DNA of 64,000 nt from JAAEUB01 sp964550345 (GTDB taxonomy: Bacteria > Pseudomonadota > Alphaproteobacteria > Rhodobacterales > Rhodobacteraceae): assembly GCA_964550345.1 (NCBI GenBank), contig CAZJYZ010000007.1, positions 23,300-87,299 of the forward strand. The letters run 5' to 3'. A program made the translations under genes and the position numbers. Under the pieces are notes generated by a model. The model was not told the DNA's origin and did no database searches. It was given only the letters and a program-made list of their open reading frames with translations. Positions 40,173 through 49,359 of the stretch are shown piece after piece; position 1 is the stretch's first letter; each line of letters begins with the position of its first letter.

Positions 40173-40899
40173 CGGACATCCTTTCACGGACTTCCAGCGC
40201 CTGAACCCGGCGGCGGCGTACTTCGGAGCGGGTGCGGATCAACACCAGAACCACAAACAGAAGCACGAAACCCGTAAGACAGAAAAGCAGCGGTAAGAAA
40301 AAAACGTCCGAGACGTTTTCTTCCTTGTCCAAAGACAGGCTCGCCCCCTGATGCAAACCCTGGTTCCAGAAGTTTACTGCGTATCGGCTCAAAAGTGCGA
40401 AGACCGATCCGACAATACACAGAACCGAGGTCAGATCGGCCGCGGTATCAGGGTTTTCAACGGCCGCCCACAGGGCCATGTAGCCAAGGTAGAACAGGAA
40501 AAGGACCAGAAACGAGGTCAGGCGCGGATCCCAGGCCCAAAACGTGCCCCACATCGGCTGCCCCCAGAACATTCCGGTGATAATAGCTATCACCGTCATG
40601 GTCAGCCCGATCAGGGCGGCAGACTTGGCTGCCAGAACGCTGACATGGTGGCGTCTGATCAACCAGATCAGGCTGGTCACCAGCATCATGATCCAGATGT
40701 TGATCGACATCATGGCACTTGGCACATGAATATAGATGATCTTGACCGAGGTGCCGAAATTTATCGCCTCAGGCGTGAAGAAAAAGCCCCAGATTAACCC
40801 GACACCAAGGGTCAGCACAGTCAGCCCGGTAACCCAGGGCAGGACTTTTGCGGACAGGGCCATGAACTTGACCGGGTTTGCATATTGCCAAAGAGACAT
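40165..40899 (-). CDS. ccmC: Heme exporter protein C
   Basis: Inner-membrane heme-handling protein that loads heme onto CcmE. 244 residues with six helices and the tryptophan-rich WGTFWAWDPRLTS motif. Heme-ligand histidines are in IYIHVPSAMM and LIRRHHVS-adjacent loops. The start is ATG 40899 (MSLWQYANP); an earlier in-frame ATG lacks support. The tail (RVQALEVRERMSDG) overlaps the ccmD start. Confidence 0.96.
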   Translation of the reverse strand: MSLWQYANPVKFMALSAKVLPWVTGLTVLTLGVGLIWGFFFTPEAINFGTSVKIIYIHVPSAMMSINIWIMMLVTSLIWLIRRHHVSVLAAKSAALIGLTMTVIAIITGMFWGQPMWGTFWAWDPRLTSFLVLFLFYLGYMALWAAVENPDTAADLTSVLCIVGSVFALLSRYAVNFWNQGLHQGASLSLDKEENVSDVFFLPLLFCLTGFVLLFVVLVLIRTRSEVRRRRVQALEVRERMSDG

Positions 40900-40958
40900 G
40901 CTTTTTTCTACGCCGTGCAGCACAAGTCGACAAGCGATTTCAGCGGTTAATTGTCACT

Positions 40959-41615
40959 TCACCGAAGGTTTATACGGATCGCCGCGGCGGCGGCGAAAGG
41001 TAAAAGGGCAACCGCCCCGGCGGTTATGCCGGCCAGCATCAAAATGGGTGTGGTCACGGCCATACCTTCAGCACCGCGGCGTGCGGCTTCAGCCCCGAAA
41101 ATTAACGTTGGCACGTAAAGCGGCAATACCAGCAGGCTCAACAGTAATCCGCCACGTTTCAGGCCAACGGTAAGTGCCGCGCCAAATGTGCCGATCATCG
41201 ACAAAGCCGGAGTACCGATCAGCAAAGTGGTGAACAGCCAGACTTGCCCATTTCCTTCAAGATGCAGCAATGTTGCCAGCACGGGGGCTGCCAGCGTCAG
41301 CGGCAGTCCGGTGACCAGCCAATGCACCAATGCCTTGACCATCACGGCGCCCTCCATTGGCATCGGGGCGGTTGCCAGCAGGTCCAGGGTGCCGTCCTCA
41401 AAATCCAGCTGAAACACCCGGTCGAGTGACAATAGGCAGGCCAGCAACGCCCCGATCCACAGGATCCCCGGTGCAATGCGGGTCAGTATCGCGGTTTCCG
41501 GTCCGACGCCAAATGGCACCAAAACCGTCACGATCAGGAAAAAGGCCAGCCCTAGGCCAAAGCCACCACCTGCGCGCACCGAAAGGCGCATATCCCGGAT
41601 CAGCAGCGCGATCAT
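40959..41615 (-). CDS. ccmB: Heme exporter protein B
   Basis: Six-helix membrane subunit that pairs with CcmA in the heme-CcmE release ABC complex. 218 residues starting MIALLIRDMRLSVRAGGG; LDRVFQLDFEDGTLDLL is the conserved CcmB segment and ALLPFAAAAAIRINLR ends it. The ATG overlaps the ccmA stop by 4 bases. Confidence 0.95.
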   Translation of the reverse strand: MIALLIRDMRLSVRAGGGFGLGLAFFLIVTVLVPFGVGPETAILTRIAPGILWIGALLACLLSLDRVFQLDFEDGTLDLLATAPMPMEGAVMVKALVHWLVTGLPLTLAAPVLATLLHLEGNGQVWLFTTLLIGTPALSMIGTFGAALTVGLKRGGLLLSLLVLPLYVPTLIFGAEAARRGAEGMAVTTPILMLAGITAGAVALLPFAAAAAIRINLR

Positions 41616-42238
41616 TCGAAAGCCTCGTCAAATGCACTGGTCAAGGCCGAGCCATTGTCCGGGTCGGCCCGGCATGCGCCGATGTCAAATATCCCGGCCT
41701 CAAGTCCAAGGTCGATATGGGTGGCAATAAGGGCAGCGCCTCCGGCTGCCACATGGGCGCGCACGGCATCGGCAAACATGGTGACCGAGGCCACGTCAAG
41801 CGATACTGTCGGCTCATCCAGAAGCCACAAGGGCCGCCCGGTAACAATCAGCCGCGCCAGCCCCAACCGGCGTTTTTGCCCGGCGGACAGGTTGGCTGCG
41901 GGGCGGGCAGCGAGATGGGCAAGGTTGAAGCTTTCAAATGCCGCCTGCGTGGCATCCGTGCCGTAAATTTTAGACCAAAAATCGAGATTTTCTCGCACAG
42001 TCAGGGTAGATTTCAACCCATCCGCATGGGCGCCGTAAGCGATGGTTTCTGGCGGCATGGAAACCGCTCCGGCAAGCGGTGGCTGCAAACCTGCCAAGGT
42101 ACGCAAGAGCGTGGTTTTACCCGAGCCATTAGGTCCGCGCAGGATCAACACCTGACCTGCCTTCAGGGTGAAACTCACCCCTTCCAGCACCGGCACCGAG
42201 CCGCGTGACACTGCCAGATTCTCGACCTTTAATTCCAT
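41612..42238 (-). CDS. ccmA: Heme exporter ATP-binding protein
   Basis: ATPase of the CcmABCD complex. Walker A is GPNGSGKTTLLRTLAG, the signature motif LSAGQKRRLGLARL, Walker B LWLLDEPTVSLD; the H-loop is IATHIDLG. 208 residues, a compact ABC subunit. It follows the Mth938-like gene after 8 bases, and so is joined to the secDF transcript. Confidence 0.97.
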   Translation of the reverse strand: MELKVENLAVSRGSVPVLEGVSFTLKAGQVLILRGPNGSGKTTLLRTLAGLQPPLAGAVSMPPETIAYGAHADGLKSTLTVRENLDFWSKIYGTDATQAAFESFNLAHLAARPAANLSAGQKRRLGLARLIVTGRPLWLLDEPTVSLDVASVTMFADAVRAHVAAGGAALIATHIDLGLEAGIFDIGACRADPDNGSALTSAFDEAFE

Positions 42239-42246
42239 GCCCCTGC

Positions 42247-42600
42247 CTAAACCGGCAGGGCTGCAAGCGCAATGCGTCGCCCGTCCGCCAACAGCACATT
42301 ATAGGACCGACAGGCAGTGGGGCTGGCCATCGGCTCGACCCCGATGCCCGCCGCCTCCAATGCCTCGATCAGCTGGACCGGACGCGCCGTCATTTCTGCA
42401 CCCAGCCCCAAAAACAGCACGTCCACCTTGCCCGCCAGTGCCAGCAAAGCCTCAGTGTCTTCAAGCCCGCCCCACCCTGTGACCGCTTCAGCGCTGAGCA
42501 GGATCGGCCCTTTCAGCACCTGACCGGCAATGCGAAAGAAACCCGGCCCATAGGCGTCAACCGGTGCTGCGTCGTCAAATCTGATTTCTGATATTTCCAT
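42247..42600 (-). CDS. Mth938-like domain protein (117 aa)
   Basis: Small alpha/beta protein of the Mth938 (DUF498, NDUFAF3-like) family. It shows GPGFFRIAGQVLKGPILL, VLFLGLGAEM and MASPTACRSYNVLLADGRR. The human relative assists complex I assembly; the bacterial role is unknown. In Rhodobacterales it is typically found between secDF and ccmA, as here. Spacing is 7 and 8 bases to its neighbours. Confidence 0.9.
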   Translation of the reverse strand: MEISEIRFDDAAPVDAYGPGFFRIAGQVLKGPILLSAEAVTGWGGLEDTEALLALAGKVDVLFLGLGAEMTARPVQLIEALEAAGIGVEPMASPTACRSYNVLLADGRRIALAALPV

Positions 42601-42607
42601 ATTTCCC

Positions 42608-43366
42608 TCAGTCCAGAAACGGCAGCCCGGTCAGCGCCGATATTGCGATGATCACATAGGCCACAGCCCGGTAAAAACCCTCAAGACGTGGCTGAAACAA
42701 TATACCACCAAGCACATTGCCCGCGAGGTATGGAACGGTAAGAATCAGCGAGAGCCCCACCATGACCAAGGTCATCTTACCCATCACAGTCAGCATCACG
42801 ACCATCAGGATATCAATTGCCAACAGATACAGGATCAGGTTGGCGCGGATGGCGGCAGCGCTGCTACTGCTGGCCATATACAGCATGATTACAGGTGGCC
42901 CCGCCAGACCGGTTGAACCGGCCAAAAACCCGCCCACCATTCCGGCGCCATAGGTCATCCAGCGTTTTAGCGTGTGGCGGTAGCGGTATCCGCTGATCAG
43001 CAGAATCAACAACCCAAGCGTTATCAATGACACCGCATAGCGAAATACCTCCGGGTCTACACGCGACAGGAGCAGAAGACCGACCGGCATCGCCACAATG
43101 AGACCGGCACATAAGCGGGCGACCTCGGCCCGGTTCCCGTCGCGCAATGCGCGCGGGACGTTGGGCATTGGTCCAACAACGTCAATCAGGGTCAGCGTGA
43201 TCAGCGCGGCGAACGGGTCCAGGACCTGCGCCGCCGCTGGCATGTATACCATGGCCGTGCCAAACCCGGCAAAGCCGCGCACAATACCGGCGATGGCTGC
43301 GACCAATGCCAGCCAGGCCAATCCCGGATGGGATAGCGCGGCTGACAGAAATTCAGGCATCCACAT
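42608..43366 (-). CDS. TauE/SafE family sulfite or sulfoacetate exporter
   Basis: About eight hydrophobic segments (for example LAWLALVAAIAGIVRGFAGF, GLLILLISGY and VMLTVMGKMTLVMVGLSLIL). RGFAGFGTAMVYMP and the second half repeat GGFLAGSTGLAGPPVIM fit the TauE/SafE (DUF81) family, which exports sulfite and related anions. 252 residues. Starts at 43366 or 43360 are both inside the end of secDF; no ribosome site separates them. A link to the Xsc pathway 12 kb away (which releases sulfite) is possible but unproven. Confidence 0.85.
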   Translation of the reverse strand: MWMPEFLSAALSHPGLAWLALVAAIAGIVRGFAGFGTAMVYMPAAAQVLDPFAALITLTLIDVVGPMPNVPRALRDGNRAEVARLCAGLIVAMPVGLLLLSRVDPEVFRYAVSLITLGLLILLISGYRYRHTLKRWMTYGAGMVGGFLAGSTGLAGPPVIMLYMASSSSAAAIRANLILYLLAIDILMVVMLTVMGKMTLVMVGLSLILTVPYLAGNVLGGILFQPRLEGFYRAVAYVIIAISALTGLPFLD

Positions 43367-45980
43367 CCGCGAACTGGTTACCGGCATTGGCGTCAGGTTT
43401 TGACCAGTCGCGCTTGACCCCCAGTTTCAGCAGGATCGACGAGGCCACGAAAACTGAGCTGTATGTCCCGACCACAACGCCCCAAATCATGGCAAACACG
43501 AACCCGCGGATCACGTCGCCACCAAGAACATAAAGCGCGCCCAGTGCGATCAGTGTAGTGACCGAGGTCATGACCGTCCGGCTGAGGGTTTCATTGATCG
43601 ACAGGTTCATAACCTCTTTCAGGTCCAGCTTTTTGTATTTTCGCAGGTTTTCACGAACCCGGTCAAACACAACCACCGTATCGTTCAGAGAATAGCCGAC
43701 GATGGTCAGAAGGGCCGCGATTATCGCCAGGTCGAACTTGATGCCGACAAGGGCAAAAATGCCGATAGTCAGCACCACGTCATGTACCAAAGCGGCCACC
43801 GCACCGACGGAAAACTGCCACTCAAAGCGCAGCCAGATATAGACCAGAACCGCTGCAATCGCCCCCATCACCGCCATGATCGCCGTCGTCACCAGCTCGC
43901 CCGACACTTTCGGGCCGACGCTTTCGACCGACGGGAAGGTAATGTCGCCATCCACCGCAACCAACGCCGCCTTAATGGCTCCGATATTTTCCGGAGAGAT
44001 TGAGGCATCACCCTCCTGCACCTGCACCCGGATCTGGGCCACGTTTTTACCTGCCCCAAAAGTCGGGTCAAACACTTCGGTGATGGTCGTATCGCCAAGG
44101 TTCAAGGGTTCCAGCGCCGTTCGATAAGCCCCCACATCCACCGCATTGACGCTTTCGGTCCGGATGCTTGTACCGCCTTTGAAGTCGATGCCGAAATTCA
44201 GGCCGATCATCAGGAACACCACCACGGCGCCCACCATCATCGCACCGGAACCACCCAGCGCCAGAACGGCCCGGCGGAAGAAATCCCAGTTCGTACCCTG
44301 CGGCACCAGATGAATTCCTTTGATCGTAAAATTACGGGGACGTTTACGCTCAAACCACAAGACGATCATCAGGCGGGTGACGAAAATCGCCGTAAAGACC
44401 GAGGTCAGGATACCCAGACCCAGCGTCACCGAGAAACCGCGAACGGGGCCTGATCCGGCAATAAACAGGATCGTGGCGGTGATCAGCGTGGTGATATTGG
44501 CATCCAGAATGGCGCTCAGAGCCTTCTCATATCCCAGCTCGATCGCCCGCGCCGGGCCACGCCCGCCTTTGAGCTCCTCGCGTATTCGCTCGAACACCAG
44601 CACATTGGCGTCCACCGCCATCCCGATGGTCAGGACGATCCCGGCGATACCGGGCAGGGTAAGGGTGGCTCCGATCATGCTGAGCAGGCCGAAAATCATG
44701 CCCACATTCAGGATCAAAGCGATATTGGCGATGATGCCGAACCAGCCGTAACTCAGCCCCATAAAGACCAGAACGCCGGAAAAAGCCACGATCGACGCGA
44801 TCTTACCCGCATCAATAGAATCCTGCCCAAGCTCCGGCCCGATGGTGCGCTCTTCCTCAAAGCTCATTTCAGCAGGCAAGGCACCAGCGCGCAAAAGCAC
44901 CGCCAGATTGGTGCTTTCCTCAATGGTGAAATTGCCCGAGATAATTCCCGAGCCGCCGGGAATATGTTCGTTGATGCGCGGGGCCGAGATCACCTCGCCG
45001 TCCAGCACAATCGCAAATGGTGATCCGACATTCTCAGCCGTGTAATCCCCAAATTTACGCGCACCTGTCGGGTTGAAACGGAAATTTACCGCAGGGCGTC
45101 CGTTCTGGTCAAAGCTGGGCTGCGCATCCGTCAGCTCTTCGCCGGTGACAACCGGGGTTTGCTCCAGTACATAATAAACCCCCTCTTCATCCATCGACGG
45201 ATAAAGCACCTGACGCGGCCCTGGCACTGTTTCCGGATCGCTGGTACGGCTTAAAACCGGATTAAAGGTCAGCTTGGCGGTAGTACCTATCAGCGCTTTG
45301 AGTTCCTCGGCTGATCCCAGCCCCGGCACCTGAATTAGGATGCGCCGTTCGCCCTGACGCTGGATGGTCGGCTCGCGTGTGCCGACCTCGTCAACCCGCC
45401 GCCGGATTATCTCAAGCGATTGCTGAATGGTGCGGTCATCGGTGGCCATCTTTTCAGCCTCAGACAGCTGAACCACCAGCTCGTCGCCATCTCCGGCCAC
45501 TTCGATATCGGTGCTGCCAACACCGGTCAGGGTCACCACCGGCTGCGCAAGCGCGCCGACTACTTCCATGGCGCGCGCCATTCCATCAGGCTGGCTGATT
45601 TTCACCCGCAACGTATCAGGGGTGGAATCCTGCCGGCGAATGGTGCCCACATCGGCGCGCACGTCGCGCAATGCGTCCCGTACCTCCGGCCAGAGCGCAT
45701 CCATACGCGCGGCGTAAACGTCTTCAACCTGAACCTCTGCCAGCAAATGCGCGCCACCGCGCAAATCCAGCCCCAGATTAACCAGCCCGGAAGGCGCCCA
45801 GTCAGGCCAGGCCGATGCCAGCGCCTCGCGCTCAGCGGTCGAGCCATAAGCCTCGATCTCAAGCACCGCGTCGTTATGGCCCTCAACCCGGGTGTAAAAC
45901 CCGTTCGGAGAGGCATAGACAAGCCCCAGCACCACAACGCCGATAATGACCAGTCGTTTCCACAGCTCAATCTGAAGCAT
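43353..45980 (-). CDS. secDF: Protein translocase subunits SecD and SecF as one fused protein
   Basis: 875-residue membrane protein that uses proton motive force to finish Sec export. SecD half (about 1-550): LGLDLRGGAHLLAEV, the periplasmic P1 domain, GMAVDANVLVFERIREEL. SecF half (from about 560): GIDFKGGTSIRTES, VGYSLNDTVVVFDRVREN. No stop codon or start site breaks the join near EFRKRPRNFT (seen as WFERKRPRNFTIKG). Many relatives encode secD and secF separately. ATG 45980 follows GAGGCGGGCGG. It lies 30 bases behind yajC. Confidence 0.95.
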   Translation of the reverse strand: MLQIELWKRLVIIGVVVLGLVYASPNGFYTRVEGHNDAVLEIEAYGSTAEREALASAWPDWAPSGLVNLGLDLRGGAHLLAEVQVEDVYAARMDALWPEVRDALRDVRADVGTIRRQDSTPDTLRVKISQPDGMARAMEVVGALAQPVVTLTGVGSTDIEVAGDGDELVVQLSEAEKMATDDRTIQQSLEIIRRRVDEVGTREPTIQRQGERRILIQVPGLGSAEELKALIGTTAKLTFNPVLSRTSDPETVPGPRQVLYPSMDEEGVYYVLEQTPVVTGEELTDAQPSFDQNGRPAVNFRFNPTGARKFGDYTAENVGSPFAIVLDGEVISAPRINEHIPGGSGIISGNFTIEESTNLAVLLRAGALPAEMSFEEERTIGPELGQDSIDAGKIASIVAFSGVLVFMGLSYGWFGIIANIALILNVGMIFGLLSMIGATLTLPGIAGIVLTIGMAVDANVLVFERIREELKGGRGPARAIELGYEKALSAILDANITTLITATILFIAGSGPVRGFSVTLGLGILTSVFTAIFVTRLMIVLWFERKRPRNFTIKGIHLVPQGTNWDFFRRAVLALGGSGAMMVGAVVVFLMIGLNFGIDFKGGTSIRTESVNAVDVGAYRTALEPLNLGDTTITEVFDPTFGAGKNVAQIRVQVQEGDASISPENIGAIKAALVAVDGDITFPSVESVGPKVSGELVTTAIMAVMGAIAAVLVYIWLRFEWQFSVGAVAALVHDVVLTIGIFALVGIKFDLAIIAALLTIVGYSLNDTVVVFDRVRENLRKYKKLDLKEVMNLSINETLSRTVMTSVTTLIALGALYVLGGDVIRGFVFAMIWGVVVGTYSSVFVASSILLKLGVKRDWSKPDANAGNQFADVDA

Positions 45981-46010
45981 CCGCCCGCCTCGCAAATTAT
46001 GTTGTTAGGT

Positions 46011-46346
46011 TCAGCTTTCCGCCGGTTCGGTCTTGGAAACCACCGTGGCGATGGTCGCACGCACGACGCGCACTTTCACACCCGTTGCGATCTCAACCTC
46101 AACCTCACCGTCATCCTTGACCTTGGTGATCTTGCCCATGATGCCGCCACCCGTAACGATCTGATCGCCACGGCGGAGCGCTTCAAGCATCCCCTGATGC
46201 TCTTTGGCCTTCTTTTGCTGTGGCCGGATCAGCAGGAAATACATGATCCCGAAAATAAGGATCAGCGGCATCAGGCTGGTCAGCCCCCCTAATGCGCCAC
46301 CCCCGGCTGCCTGCGCATAAGCAGGTGTCACGAACAATTCCAACAT
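46011..46346 (-). CDS. yajC: Preprotein translocase subunit YajC
   Basis: Single-pass partner of SecDF. 111 residues: a short N-terminal part, a membrane helix (LMPLILIFGIMYFLLI, about 25-40), RPQQKKAKEHQGMLEALRRGDQIVTGGGI typical of the family. ATG 46346 is preferred because AGAGGG lies just upstream. First gene of the long minus-strand block that runs through secDF and the ccm genes. Confidence 0.96.
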   Translation of the reverse strand: MLELFVTPAYAQAAGGGALGGLTSLMPLILIFGIMYFLLIRPQQKKAKEHQGMLEALRRGDQIVTGGGIMGKITKVKDDGEVEVEIATGVKVRVVRATIATVVSKTEPAES

Positions 46347-46479
46347 AGTCAAATCCCTCTCATTACCCCGTCGGTCCGGGGTCCATCCCCCACCATTTCA
46401 GCGAATTACCTATATGGGGCCGAGAGGCTTGGCAAGCAAGCGCTATTGGGGTCTTATGAGGGGGTATTTTGAGGGATTT

Positions 46480-47886
46480 ATGGCAAACGACGATCAACCG
46501 AATGACACATGGTCATGGCTTGGCCTGAACCGCGAGCCGGATTTCAGGAAATCCCGTGCTCTTGGCGGCTTTCTTGGCTTCCTCCTTGTTGTCCTGATAA
46601 TTGTTCTTGTCGTTTACGCCATCGGCGCTCTTGTCCATCTTCTTTTGGCGGTCTTCATGGCCGGGCCTTATGCTACGGGCGAGGTCCACTCAGCCATTCG
46701 TAATATTGGTCTTGTGCTGGCAGCAGTATTCGGTGCCCCCTTTCTGGCGTGGCGTTCCTATGCCGCCCATAAACAGGCCACCACCGCTGATGAAGGTTTA
46801 ATAACTGACCGCATTACAAAAGCAGTTGAGGGTCTCGGTTCTGAAAAAACTGTCAATCGAATTGGTCGCCCACTTACATTGTGGACAGGGCAACCTAGAA
46901 ATATCGTTCATTTAGTAGAACTTGATGACATTGACAGTTTTGAGTTACCTATTCGTTCGGTTGAGGTCACACGAAAAAGAAAACCTTTTGAGTTTGATGA
47001 TGGAAAGGTATTCGATGGCCTTCAAGTCGAAATCAAAAAGTGGCCCGCTGAAATAACCGTTATCGAATGGCAAGGTGAAAATAAAAAAGCCAGTGACACC
47101 GATCATATTGGTCATGTTGGAGATTGGCAGGTTTTTACTGAAACTGAACCTAATATTGAAGTCCGCACGGGCGCTCTTTATGCCCTTGAACGCGTCGCAC
47201 AAGACAGCCCCCGCGATCATATACAGATCATGGAAATTATTACGGCCTATGTGCGCGAAAACTCCCCATTTAACACCTCAAAGACCTTGAGGGTAAGAAG
47301 CACGTTGCCAAGCACCGATATTCGCGCGGCATTAACTATAATAGGACGACGAACGCCATCTCAAATTTTGCTTGAACGTTCAGACAAGCGCCAAAGTGCT
47401 GATGGCTACCGGCTCGACCTGCGGAACACCAATTTAAAAGAGGTAGATTTGAGCAACCTGAATTTCGAGTTCGCACAATTAAATGAATCAGATATGCAGG
47501 GTGTGAATCTTAGTGGGGCCCTTATAAAGAAGGCGTATCTCGGCTTTACCCAGCTACAGGGCGTGGATCTCAGTGAGGCGCAGATGCAGGGAGTTCTACT
47601 TATCGGGGCAAGGATGGACAATTCCACTGTTATGACGGCGGCCGACACCACAGGAGTTGCAGTCTATTCCATAGATTTCGGCGATGTCTCAGTTTCGGCG
47701 CGTCAATTAAAATCAATGTTTGGGGACACATCTGTAATCCTCCCAGACGAAATGAAACCACCTCCCGACCATTGGCCCAAATTCAAACTCCACAAAGAAG
47801 AATTACTCTACGAATGGTTAAAGTGGCAGGACGACCCTGACAGCTACACCCCACCTGCCCCTCAAAATCCGCCGGAAAATGTTTAA
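46480..47886 (+). CDS. Pentapeptide-repeat membrane protein of lower GC content (468 aa)
   Basis: The start is ATG 46480 with GAGGGA upstream; the frame opens further left without support. Two membrane helices (LGGFLGFLLVVLIIVLVVYA and IRNIGLVLAAVFGAPFLAW, about 28-95) precede a cytoplasmic part containing RVRSTLPSTDIRAALTIIGRR and then pentapeptide-type repeats (LDLRNTNLKEVDLSNLNF, VDLSEAQMQGVLLIGARM). From about 46800 to 47700 the DNA is clearly richer in A and T than its neighbours. Relatives with this two-helix plus pentapeptide layout are known, but none with an assigned function. Confidence 0.8.
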   Translation: MANDDQPNDTWSWLGLNREPDFRKSRALGGFLGFLLVVLIIVLVVYAIGALVHLLLAVFMAGPYATGEVHSAIRNIGLVLAAVFGAPFLAWRSYAAHKQATTADEGLITDRITKAVEGLGSEKTVNRIGRPLTLWTGQPRNIVHLVELDDIDSFELPIRSVEVTRKRKPFEFDDGKVFDGLQVEIKKWPAEITVIEWQGENKKASDTDHIGHVGDWQVFTETEPNIEVRTGALYALERVAQDSPRDHIQIMEIITAYVRENSPFNTSKTLRVRSTLPSTDIRAALTIIGRRTPSQILLERSDKRQSADGYRLDLRNTNLKEVDLSNLNFEFAQLNESDMQGVNLSGALIKKAYLGFTQLQGVDLSEAQMQGVLLIGARMDNSTVMTAADTTGVAVYSIDFGDVSVSARQLKSMFGDTSVILPDEMKPPPDHWPKFKLHKEELLYEWLKWQDDPDSYTPPAPQNPPENV

Positions 47887-47940
47887 ACACCCGCCATGCA
47901 GCACGGCATTTGTTTAAACGCTCCCGGTATGTGTTCAAAC
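47881..47940. promoter_or_regulatory. Three GTTTAAAC-type repeats upstream of serS
   Basis: GTTTAAAC at 47881-47888 and 47912-47919, and GTTCAAAC at 47933-47940. The first one overlaps the stop codon of the pentapeptide gene. Their spacings (31 and 21 bases) are near three and two helical turns. They lie 93-152 bases before serS. Confidence 0.45.
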
Positions 47941-48032
47941 TTCCCGGATTTTCACACGTAAGACTTTAATCTTTCCCCCGTCGCCGGAATGCGCCATATC
48001 TGCGCGAGATTTTTGACCTGAGGACCTGACCC

Positions 48033-49325
48033 ATGCACGACATCCGCCTGATCCGCGACAACCCCGCCGCTTTTGACGCCCATATGGCCCGTCGGGGCCT
48101 GTCTGGTCTGTCTGATCAGGTTCTGGCGCTCGACAATGCCCGGCGCGGCGCCATTCAGGCTTCTGAGACCGCACAGGCCGAGGCCAACAAGGCCGCCAAA
48201 TCCATCGGGGCCGCCAAGGCCAAGGGCGACGAAGAAGAATTCCAGCGCCTGCGCGCCGAAGTTGCTGAAAAGAAAGCGGAAATTTCCACGCTGAACGATG
48301 CCGCCAAAGCGCAGGATGCAGCCCTGAATGATCTCCTAATGGAGCTTCCTAACCTTGTGGACGAGGACGTGCCGGAGGGCGCGGACGAGGACGACAATGT
48401 CGAGATCAACCGCTGGGGTTCCCCGCGCAACTTCGCCTTCAAACCTTTAGAACATTACGACATCCCCGCCGCCAAGGACGGGCTGGACTTTGAAACCGCC
48501 GCCAAGCTCTCGGGGTCGCGTTTCGTGCTCATGTCCGGTTCTATCGCCCGCCTGCACCGCGCTTTGGCGCAGTTCATGCTGGATGTGCACGTGAATGAAA
48601 ACGATCTGGTCGAGACCAACACGCCGGTCATCGTGCGTGAGGAAATGATGTATGGCACCGGGCAATTACCCAAGTTTGGCGAAGACAGCTATCAGACCAC
48701 AAATGGCTGGTGGCTGATCCCCACGGCCGAAGTGCCCCTGACCAACATCGTGAATGGCGCCACCATTTCCGAAGGCTACCTGCCACGCCGTTACGTCGCC
48801 CACACCCTGTGTTTTCGCTCAGAAGCAGGTTCAGCAGGCCGCGACACGGCCGGCATGTTGCGCCAGCACCAGTTTGAAAAAGTTGAAATGGTGTCGATCA
48901 CCCATCCGGACAAAAGTCGGGCCGAACATACGCGCATGACCAAATGCGCCGAGGGTATCCTTGAACGTCTGGGCCTGCCCTACCGAACCGTCATCCTGTG
49001 CACCGGCGATCTGGGTTTCGGCATGCGCCGCACCCATGACATCGAGGTCTGGCTGCCGGGGCAGGATACCTACCGCGAGATCAGTTCGGTTTCCCTTGCC
49101 GGTGACTTTCAGGCACGCCGTATGAATGCCCGTTTTAAACCCGAAGGTGGCGGGAAACCCGAATTTGTTCATACGCTTAACGGGTCCGGCGTGGCGGTTG
49201 GGCGTTGCCTGATTGCGGTACTGGAAAACGGCCAGGAAAAAGATGGCTCGGTCACGCTGCCGGACGTTCTGCACCCCTATTTGGGTGGCAAAACCCGGAT
49301 CAATGCTGATGGTGTGCTGGAGTAA
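48033..49325 (+). CDS. serS: Seryl-tRNA synthetase
   Basis: Charges tRNA-Ser (and tRNA-Sec where present) with serine. The N-terminal long coiled coil (about residues 28-100, ALDNARRGAIQASETAQAEA and onward) clamps the tRNA long arm; class II motifs 2 and 3 are FRSEAGSAGRDTAGMLRQHQ and LNGSGVAVGRCLIAVLEN. The length of 430 residues is normal. GAGGACC precedes the ATG. Convergent with the DUF815 gene. Confidence 0.97.
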   Translation: MHDIRLIRDNPAAFDAHMARRGLSGLSDQVLALDNARRGAIQASETAQAEANKAAKSIGAAKAKGDEEEFQRLRAEVAEKKAEISTLNDAAKAQDAALNDLLMELPNLVDEDVPEGADEDDNVEINRWGSPRNFAFKPLEHYDIPAAKDGLDFETAAKLSGSRFVLMSGSIARLHRALAQFMLDVHVNENDLVETNTPVIVREEMMYGTGQLPKFGEDSYQTTNGWWLIPTAEVPLTNIVNGATISEGYLPRRYVAHTLCFRSEAGSAGRDTAGMLRQHQFEKVEMVSITHPDKSRAEHTRMTKCAEGILERLGLPYRTVILCTGDLGFGMRRTHDIEVWLPGQDTYREISSVSLAGDFQARRMNARFKPEGGGKPEFVHTLNGSGVAVGRCLIAVLENGQEKDGSVTLPDVLHPYLGGKTRINADGVLE

Positions 49326-49329
49326 GTAA

Positions 49330-49359
49330 GAGGCACCCCAACCCGGCTTGCTGTGCCTC
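49330..49359. terminator. Hairpin between convergent serS and DUF815 gene
   Basis: GAGGCAC (49330-49336) and GTGCCTC (49353-49359) form a 7-bp stem with a 16-base loop. There is no T tract on either side, so its terminator role is weakly supported. Confidence 0.35.
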
